A stretch of 64,000 bases of DNA. It comes from UBA3537 sp965658025. Its GTDB lineage: Bacteria > Bacteroidota > Bacteroidia > Flavobacteriales > Flavobacteriaceae. The position numbers and the translations under genes are program-made. The stretch's first letter is position 1, and each line of letters opens with the position of its first letter. Shown here one piece after another: positions 58,770 through 64,000 of the stretch. The stretch is from NCBI GenBank assembly GCA_965658025.1, contig CBFHQL010000003.1, positions 62,001 to 126,000 of the forward strand. The letters run 5' to 3'. The notes under the pieces were generated by a model, which was given only the letters and a program-made list of their open reading frames with translations, made no database searches and had not been told where the DNA came from.

Positions 58770-59236
58770 ATTTTAATCTGACGATCCAACTGTTGGTTTA
58801 ATGAAATAAAGGTTTCTGTTCTCGAAACCCCCGAAATATCTTGAATGCTTTTGTTGAGGACGTTCATTAAATGCTCGTTATCTTTACAGAGTATTTTGAT
58901 GAGAATACTCCAATCGCCGGTCGTATAGTGGCATTCTAAAACTTCTGGAATGCGTTTAAGTTGGCGCACCGCATCCGCATTATTCTTTGCTTTTTCAAGG
59001 TACACCCCCACAAAGGCCATGGTTTTGTATCCTAACGCTTTGGGGTTGATCACAAACTTAGAGCCCGCAATAAGTCCAGAGTTTTCTAATTTTCGCAACC
59101 GTTGGTGAATGGCCGCACCAGAAATTCCAATGCTACGTGCGATTTCAAGCACTGGGGTACGCGCATCTTTCATTAATGCACGTAAAATTGTTTTGTCAAT
59201 ACCGTCTATAGAAACTTTATCCATTTTTTTTGTCAT
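58766..59236 (-). CDS. Lrp/AsnC family transcriptional regulator
   Basis: A 156-residue regulator with an N-terminal winged helix-turn-helix (IDKTILRALMKDARTPVLEIARSIGISGAAIHQRLRKLE, about 12-50) and a C-terminal RAM/ligand-binding domain (ALGYKTMAFVGVYLE, CHYTTGDWSILIKI). These proteins sense amino acids. It lies 54 bases after the saccharopine dehydrogenase-family gene on the same strand, so lysine or a related amino acid is a plausible effector (inference). Confidence 0.93.
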   Translation of the reverse strand: MTKKMDKVSIDGIDKTILRALMKDARTPVLEIARSIGISGAAIHQRLRKLENSGLIAGSKFVINPKALGYKTMAFVGVYLEKAKNNADAVRQLKRIPEVLECHYTTGDWSILIKILCKDNEHLMNVLNKSIQDISGVSRTETFISLNQQLDRQIKI

Positions 59237-59290
59237 TTAAAAGCGTAAACAGTGCAAAAGTATATAAATATTTTATGATTTATAACAAAA

Positions 59291-60655
59291 TCAAGCATTT
59301 AATATATTATATCCTAAGTATTTTACCTCTTTTTCTTTAAAAATGATATCAAAACCTTCTAATTCTTTTAAAATTGGTTTGTAAATGGCTTTTTTTGTTG
59401 GAATTTGCACGCCTTTTAGGTCAAATTCGTTATTAAGCATTTTTATTGTGGCTATAGCAACAGGCAACCCTACGGTTTTTGCCATAGCGGTGTAGGTTTG
59501 GTTTTCGCCTTTACACACCATTGTCGCATCGATTTGGTGTTTTTTTCCATTCAATTTATACCCAAATTTATGGTACATCACAATCATGTCTTTGTCCTCT
59601 TGTTTGAGGGTCCAACTGTCCATCAAAATTTTTTGTAAAATTTGTGCTGGTGTGGCATTTTTGAGTCCTACTTTTTTATTGGGATTAAATAAATCCAATT
59701 CCTCCAATTTTTCCCAAATGATATCATCTTGATCTATTTTCAGCTGATGCCTAAGTTTGAGTTCTACAGAATCGGTATGGCTGTAGGGCAAAAAGGAGTT
59801 AATAAAATCTCTATAGCTCATATGTTCGCTATCTTCAATGGTATAGCTATCATCTGTCATCCCCAGCATGATAAATTTTTGCCATGCTTTGCCAAAGCCC
59901 ACTCTTCTGATGGTGCCTCGGTACAGTGTTTGGATGTTGTCGAGTCCATAGGCACTTTGGTATTTTAGGGAATCTCTATTGGCATAGGCCTCAAAACGGC
60001 CATAACCGTCGACTTCCAAAAACTCTGTCCTACGGAACAAACGGTGGTAGGGGATATATTTGAATTTTCCTTCTTGCAAAAATTTTGCCGCGCCGCCTTG
60101 ACCTGCCGTCACCACGTTTCTGGGATTCCAAGTAAACTTGTAATGCCACAAATTGTCGTCACTTTCAGGCGCCACAAGGCCACCCGTAAACGATTCAAAA
60201 AGAATCATTTCGCCGCCATTGGCTTTGATGCGGTCAATGACCGCCATGGCACTCATATGATCGATGCCCGGATCCACGCCCATTTCGTTTAAAAACAATA
60301 GCCCACTGGCTTCGACGTCCTCGTGTAGGGCTTGCATTTCCTTGCTGACATAGGAGGCTGTGACCATATTTTTTCCGAATTTTAAACAATCTTTGGCCAC
60401 CTCGATATGAAAACGTGCGGGCAACATCGAAACCACGATATCCGCATTTTGGATGGCTTTTTGGCGTTGCTCGTCATCAAAAACATCAAAAGCGATGGCT
60501 TGGCCATTGGGGTGTTGGTCAATCAGTTTTTTAGCAAATTCAATAGTTTTATCCGCCAAAAGAATACGGAGTTGTTCCGGCTCTGACTTTTGCAGAAGGT
60601 ATTGTACAAGGTATGCTGTAGATTTACCAGCACCAATAATAAGGATTGTTCGCAT
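59291..60655 (-). CDS. Saccharopine dehydrogenase family protein
   Basis: A 454-residue oxidoreductase. N-terminal Rossmann motif IGAGKSTAYLVQYLL near 6; the middle has NEMGVDPGIDHMSAMA near 127 and the C-terminal domain has the two-domain layout of the glutamate-forming saccharopine dehydrogenase (LYS9-like). It most likely participates in lysine breakdown through saccharopine to aminoadipate semialdehyde. The first step gene (LYS1-like or the bifunctional enzyme) is not in the window. Divergent from DUF423 across 47 bases. Confidence 0.87.
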   Translation of the reverse strand: MRTILIIGAGKSTAYLVQYLLQKSEPEQLRILLADKTIEFAKKLIDQHPNGQAIAFDVFDDEQRQKAIQNADIVVSMLPARFHIEVAKDCLKFGKNMVTASYVSKEMQALHEDVEASGLLFLNEMGVDPGIDHMSAMAVIDRIKANGGEMILFESFTGGLVAPESDDNLWHYKFTWNPRNVVTAGQGGAAKFLQEGKFKYIPYHRLFRRTEFLEVDGYGRFEAYANRDSLKYQSAYGLDNIQTLYRGTIRRVGFGKAWQKFIMLGMTDDSYTIEDSEHMSYRDFINSFLPYSHTDSVELKLRHQLKIDQDDIIWEKLEELDLFNPNKKVGLKNATPAQILQKILMDSWTLKQEDKDMIVMYHKFGYKLNGKKHQIDATMVCKGENQTYTAMAKTVGLPVAIATIKMLNNEFDLKGVQIPTKKAIYKPILKELEGFDIIFKEKEVKYLGYNILNA

Positions 60656-60672
60656 ATTGTGGTTGCAATGAT

Positions 60673-60680
60673 TACTTTTG
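60673..60680 (+). promoter_or_regulatory. Probable -7 box of the DUF423 gene
   Basis: TACTTTTG fits TAnnTTTG, 22 bases before the ATG; no well-spaced -33 box. Lies in the 47-base divergent gap. Confidence 0.45.
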
Positions 60681-60702
60681 TGTCTAAAGTTAATTATTTA
60701 AA

Positions 60703-61095
60703 ATGAGTATGGAAAAGAAAATATTTTTGGTGGCCTCAATTTTGGGTTTGATCGCTGTAATTTTGGGCGCTTTTGCGGCGCATGGACTTCGTGATGCGCT
60801 GAACACCACAAGTTTAGAAAGTTTTCAAACGGGGGTGCGCTACCAAATGTACCATGCCTTTTTTCTTTTTGTGGTTGGACTAATGCCACAACTACAACCC
60901 CAACAAAAAAAGCGTTTGTTTTGGCTTGTGCTTTTGGGTGTTCTTTTGTTTTCGGGTTCTATTTATCTATTGGCCACCAATGCCTTAACCCCCATTGATT
61001 TTGCGTTTTTTGGACCTGTTACCCCCATAGGAGGATTATTGCTGATTAGTGCTTGGGGCTTGTTGGGTTTTTATTTTTTAAAACGCAAAAACTAA
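60703..61095 (+). CDS. DUF423 family membrane protein
   Basis: A 130-residue protein with four transmembrane helices (about 9-27, 48-65, 71-93 and 102-125) and the family marks GAFAAHGL near 22 and YQMYHAFFLF near 46. Widespread in bacteria, function unknown. Its gene stands between a divergent promoter and pckA. Confidence 0.9.
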   Translation: MSMEKKIFLVASILGLIAVILGAFAAHGLRDALNTTSLESFQTGVRYQMYHAFFLFVVGLMPQLQPQQKKRLFWLVLLGVLLFSGSIYLLATNALTPIDFAFFGPVTPIGGLLLISAWGLLGFYFLKRKN

Positions 61096-61107
61096 GTTAA
61101 ATTTTAG

Positions 61108-61134
61108 TTGTTTTTAAAAGAATAAGTACCTTTG
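61108..61134 (+). promoter_or_regulatory. pckA promoter
   Basis: TTG (61108-61110), 16 bases, TACCTTTG (61127-61134). The spacing is at the short end, but the -7 box is perfect. ATG follows 25 bases later. Confidence 0.6.
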
Positions 61135-61158
61135 TTGCTTTAATGTAATTCACTTTTT

Positions 61159-62778
61159 ATGGAACACGTACGCCAAGTTACGAAAACGATTTCGTTAAAA
61201 GCCCTCGGAATAACTTCAAAATCAGTTCATTACCAATGTTCTCCAGACCAACTGCACGCCAAAACTATTGCCCTAAAACAAGGCGTCGAGGCCTCCTCTG
61301 GTGCGCTCGCCATCAACACAGGCGAGTTTACAGGACGTTCGCCCAAAGACCGTTTTATTGTTCAAGACGCCATCACCAAAGACAAGGTTTGGTGGGGGGA
61401 TATCAACATTCCATTTTCGCCCAGCGCCTTTGACAAACTCTACTCTAAAGTGATTACCTACCTTAACGATAAGGAACTGTATGTGCGTGATAGTTATGTC
61501 TGTGCCGATCCCAAGTATCGGGTCAATATTCGGGTCATCAATGAATATCCATGGAGCAATTTTTTTGCCTACAATATGTTTATGCGCCCTACTGCCTCAG
61601 AACTTGAAAATTTTACCCCTGAATGGACCATTGTCAATGCGCCCGGTTTTATGGCTATACCAAAAGAAGATGGTACACGGCAACACAATTTTACCATTTT
61701 AAATTTTACCAAAAAAATCGCTTTGATTGGTGGAACCGGCTATACGGGAGAAATCAAAAAAGGCATTTTTTCGGCCCTTAATTTTATTTTGCCTGTATAC
61801 AAAAATACCTTGCCCATGCATTGCAGTGCCAATGTGGGCAAAAACGGTGAAACCTCCATATTTTTTGGACTTTCTGGCACTGGAAAAACCACACTATCCA
61901 CCGATCCAGAACGTCAACTCATTGGCGATGACGAGCATGGCTGGACCGCCGAAAATACCATATTCAATTTTGAAGGGGGCTGCTATGCCAAAGTGATTAA
62001 TTTGTCCAAATCCAAAGAACCTGACATTTATAACGCCATAAAAAAAGGGGCGATTTTGGAGAATGTAGTGATGGATAAAAATGGTAATGTCGATTTTACA
62101 GACAAAAGCATCACCCCCAACACGCGTGTGAGTTACCCCATCCACCATATCCAAAATATTCAACCCAATTCTATAGGGGGGAACCCCAAAAATATTTTTT
62201 TCTTAACCGCTGATGCTTTTGGTGTACTGCCGCCCATTTCGAAACTTACACCTGGTCAGGCGGCCTATCATTTTATTTCGGGCTATACCGCCAAAGTGGC
62301 GGGTACCGAGGCCGGCATCAATGAACCCAAACCCATCTTTTCGGCTTGTTTTGGGGCACCATTTATGCCCCTTCACCCCACTGCATATGCCGAAATGTTG
62401 AGCGCCAAAATGAAATCTACAGGGGTTACGGTTTGGTTGGTCAATACGGGCTGGACAGGTGGGCCCTACGGCATAGGAGAACGTATGGGGCTTAAGCACA
62501 CTAGAGCCATGATTACCGCGGCAATGGACGGTTCTTTGGAGGCCGCCAACAAAGACAATTATCATATCCACTCTGTTTTTGGCGTTCTACAGCCTCGCGT
62601 TTGCCCCAATGTAGCTACTGCAATTTTGAGTCCTCGAAAAACGTGGAACAATGACGATGGATTCTATAAAATTGCCTATCAATTGGCAAATTCATTCATT
62701 GATAATTTTAAGCAATTTGAGCCCTTTGCCAATGCTGAAATCATGGGTGGTGCGCCCAATGCACAACCCAAAAAATAA
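61159..62778 (+). CDS. pckA: Phosphoenolpyruvate carboxykinase (ATP)
   Basis: Catalyses oxaloacetate plus ATP to phosphoenolpyruvate, CO2 and ADP, the first step of gluconeogenesis or, in reverse, CO2 fixation during fermentation. The 539 residues show the substrate loop TGEFTGRSPKDRF (54-66), the kinase P-loop GLSGTGKTT (237-245), the metal-binding GDDEHGW near 258 and NTGWTGGPYGIGERM near 435. It is the ATP-dependent, not the GTP-dependent, type. Own promoter; lipoprotein gene follows after 77 bases. Confidence 0.97.
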   Translation: MEHVRQVTKTISLKALGITSKSVHYQCSPDQLHAKTIALKQGVEASSGALAINTGEFTGRSPKDRFIVQDAITKDKVWWGDINIPFSPSAFDKLYSKVITYLNDKELYVRDSYVCADPKYRVNIRVINEYPWSNFFAYNMFMRPTASELENFTPEWTIVNAPGFMAIPKEDGTRQHNFTILNFTKKIALIGGTGYTGEIKKGIFSALNFILPVYKNTLPMHCSANVGKNGETSIFFGLSGTGKTTLSTDPERQLIGDDEHGWTAENTIFNFEGGCYAKVINLSKSKEPDIYNAIKKGAILENVVMDKNGNVDFTDKSITPNTRVSYPIHHIQNIQPNSIGGNPKNIFFLTADAFGVLPPISKLTPGQAAYHFISGYTAKVAGTEAGINEPKPIFSACFGAPFMPLHPTAYAEMLSAKMKSTGVTVWLVNTGWTGGPYGIGERMGLKHTRAMITAAMDGSLEAANKDNYHIHSVFGVLQPRVCPNVATAILSPRKTWNNDDGFYKIAYQLANSFIDNFKQFEPFANAEIMGGAPNAQPKK

Positions 62779-62855
62779 AAATTTAAAACGGGATAAATTT
62801 CAAAGGTTTTTACAGTTCAAATTAAAAGCGTAATTTTAAGGTTTATTACAAACCA

Positions 62856-63332
62856 ATGCGCTTATTAATACTGCTTTTTTTGTCGTTTTGTTTGTGTTCA
62901 TGTTCTTATTTCGAAAAAAGGAAAATGGATGCAGCATCTATTCTTGAACAAGAATTAGAAACATTTTCGTGGGATGAAGTGGATCAATACCCAAGTTTTG
63001 AAAGTTGTGCAGATACCATCAACTTTGAGGAAAATAAAGCGTGTTTTGAAACCACACTTTCCACCTATGTTTTGGAGGTGCTGAAGCAAAATCAAGACGT
63101 TGTACAACCTTTTGTAAATGATACGGTTAATTTGCGTTTTTTAGTGTCAAATTCTGGAATTCTATCCTTATCTGATGTCACAACTGATGCGTCGCTGGAT
63201 CGTTCTACAGCAGATTTAAAGTTGATTTTGGTAAAAGCACTCAACGATTTACCTACGCTTTATCCTGCCATAAAAAGAGGGCAACAGGTTGCGGTTGAAT
63301 TTACATTACCGATTATTCTGAATGCAAAATAA
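62856..63332 (+). CDS. Hypothetical lipoprotein
   Basis: A 158-residue exported protein. The signal ends in a cysteine-rich lipobox (CLCSC, lipidated Cys14 or Cys16). The mature part has an acidic helix (ILEQELETFSWDEVDQYP), a conserved-looking pair of cysteines (ESCADTINFEENKACFE) and a C-terminal alpha/beta stretch ending VEFTLPIILN, which resembles the fold of the TonB C-terminal domain seen in small flavobacterial proteins. Function unknown. ruvC follows after 23 bases. Confidence 0.65.
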   Translation: MRLLILLFLSFCLCSCSYFEKRKMDAASILEQELETFSWDEVDQYPSFESCADTINFEENKACFETTLSTYVLEVLKQNQDVVQPFVNDTVNLRFLVSNSGILSLSDVTTDASLDRSTADLKLILVKALNDLPTLYPAIKRGQQVAVEFTLPIILNAK

Positions 63333-63355
63333 TTTTCAGCAACCAAAAACACCAA

Positions 63356-63922
63356 ATGGGTACAACAACGACAAGTGAAAAAATTATTTTAGGCATCGAT
63401 CCTGGGACAACGATTATGGGTTTTGGTTTGATTAAAGTTAAAGGGAAAACCATGGAGTTTTTGCAATTGAATGAATTGCAACTCAAAAAATACAGCGATC
63501 ATTACTTAAAATTAAAACTCATTTTTGAACGCACTCTAGAACTGATCGACACCTTCAACCCGGATGAAATTGCAATTGAAGCCCCGTTTTTTGGCAAAAA
63601 TGTACAAAGTATGCTCAAACTTGGTCGAGCACAAGGGGTGGCTATGGCCGCTGGTTTGTCTAGAGAAATTCCGATTACGGAATATTCACCAAAAAAAATA
63701 AAAATGGCCATTACGGGCAATGGAAATGCCAGCAAAGAACAAGTGGCCAAAATGCTACAAAGTCTTTTGCACTTGAAAGAATTGCCTAAAAATTTGGATT
63801 CTACAGATGGTTTAGCGGCTGCGGTTTGTCATTTTTACAACGCTGGAAAAATAACCGCAGGGAAAAGCTATACAGGTTGGAGTGCTTTTGTCAAACAGAA
63901 TGAAAACAGAATAAAAAAATAA
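63356..63922 (+). CDS. ruvC: Holliday junction resolvase RuvC
   Basis: Cleaves Holliday junctions moved by RuvAB. It has 188 residues with the four acidic catalytic positions in place: Asp in GIDPGTTIMGFGL (near 15), Glu in IAIEAPFFGKN (near 77), and two Asp in LDSTDGLAAAVCH (near 150-153). Precedes hemW by five bases. Confidence 0.95.
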   Translation: MGTTTTSEKIILGIDPGTTIMGFGLIKVKGKTMEFLQLNELQLKKYSDHYLKLKLIFERTLELIDTFNPDEIAIEAPFFGKNVQSMLKLGRAQGVAMAAGLSREIPITEYSPKKIKMAITGNGNASKEQVAKMLQSLLHLKELPKNLDSTDGLAAAVCHFYNAGKITAGKSYTGWSAFVKQNENRIKK

Positions 63923-63927
63923 TTTCT

Positions 63928-64000
63928 TTGGCAGGACTCTATCTCCATATTCCATTTTGTAAAAAGGCCTGTCATTACTGCAACTTCCATTTTTCGACCA
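63928..64000 (+). CDS. hemW: HemW-like radical SAM protein, 5' fragment cut by right window edge
   Basis: From a TTG start the visible codons read MAGLYLHIPFCKKACHYCNFH, with the radical SAM triad Cys-x3-Cys-x2-Cys that begins HemW (haem chaperone, formerly annotated as oxygen-independent coproporphyrinogen oxidase). The phrase LYLHIPFCxxxCxYC is diagnostic for the family. Only 24 codons are inside the window. It starts five bases after ruvC, so it is probably co-transcribed. Confidence 0.88.
   Translation, partial: MAGLYLHIPFCKKACHYCNFHFST

Overview
The window looks like core chromosome from a low-GC member of the Flavobacteriaceae (Bacteroidetes). The evidence is a type IX secretion type B sorting domain, a GIN-domain lipoprotein, DUF3127, DUF3098, DUF4301 and DUF423 proteins, an ATP-type PEP carboxykinase, a three-gene succinate dehydrogenase, an L21 protein with a C-terminal extension, almost no Shine-Dalgarno sequences, and repeated promoters of the Bacteroidetes form TTG-N16-21-TAnnTTTG. 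I see no mobile element, rRNA, tRNA, CRISPR array, prophage or attachment site. Coding density is very high and no stretch longer than about 300 bases lacks a gene or RNA element.

Layout. 1-1370 (-): metK, cut by the left edge, behind a SAM-II-type riboswitch. 1453-3296 (+): two envelope proteins. 3409-7526 (+): an aromatic amino acid operon (prephenate dehydratase, aminotransferase, prephenate dehydrogenase, DAHP synthase/chorismate mutase) preceded by an aromatic-rich leader peptide and a terminator/antiterminator pair. 7599-12843 (+): rsgA-dtd, mazG-like-aroA, queA and rlmN. 12857-15629 (-): xth, an OmpA-like lipoprotein and an aldo/keto reductase. 15750-24680: a 1146-residue outer-membrane protein, a small barrel protein, a secreted lectin/repeat protein, glyS and a ComF-like protein. 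24723-31246: an Ig-like lipoprotein, sdhCAB and aminopeptidase P. 31262-36096: an HMA protein, an EamA transporter and a catalytic/non-catalytic M16 peptidase pair.

36251-39102: rplU-rpmA, a GNAT enzyme and ahcY. 39216-44938 (+): phosphopantetheinyl transferase, PnuC-type transporter, NadR-like kinase, DUF4301, then a TPP riboswitch and a TonB-dependent receptor. 45109-48599: two lipoproteins, greA with a hairpin at the 5' end of its transcript, a HIT protein and a histidine kinase. 48718-51635 (+): flavin reductase, DUF3127 and two tandem PPK2 kinases. 51632-54854 (-): ftsX-DUF3098-uppP-truB-tag. 54932-58769 (+): leuS, SemiSWEET and a YugP-like peptidase. 58766-60655 (-): saccharopine dehydrogenase family and Lrp/AsnC. 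60703-64000 (+): DUF423, pckA, a lipoprotein, ruvC and the start of hemW.

The genes are mostly ordinary housekeeping. The interest lies in RNA-level control. Three metabolite-sensing leaders occur in 45 kb: a SAM-II aptamer with a competing 14-pair helix on metK, a TPP riboswitch with a terminator on the receptor gene, and a ribosome-mediated attenuator on the aromatic operon that I can trace base by base. The last is the strongest candidate for something not previously described in this group. SAM metabolism recurs (metK, ahcY, and the SAM users queA and rlmN). The shikimate and aromatic genes lie in two neighbouring operons whose promoters share the same -7 variant.
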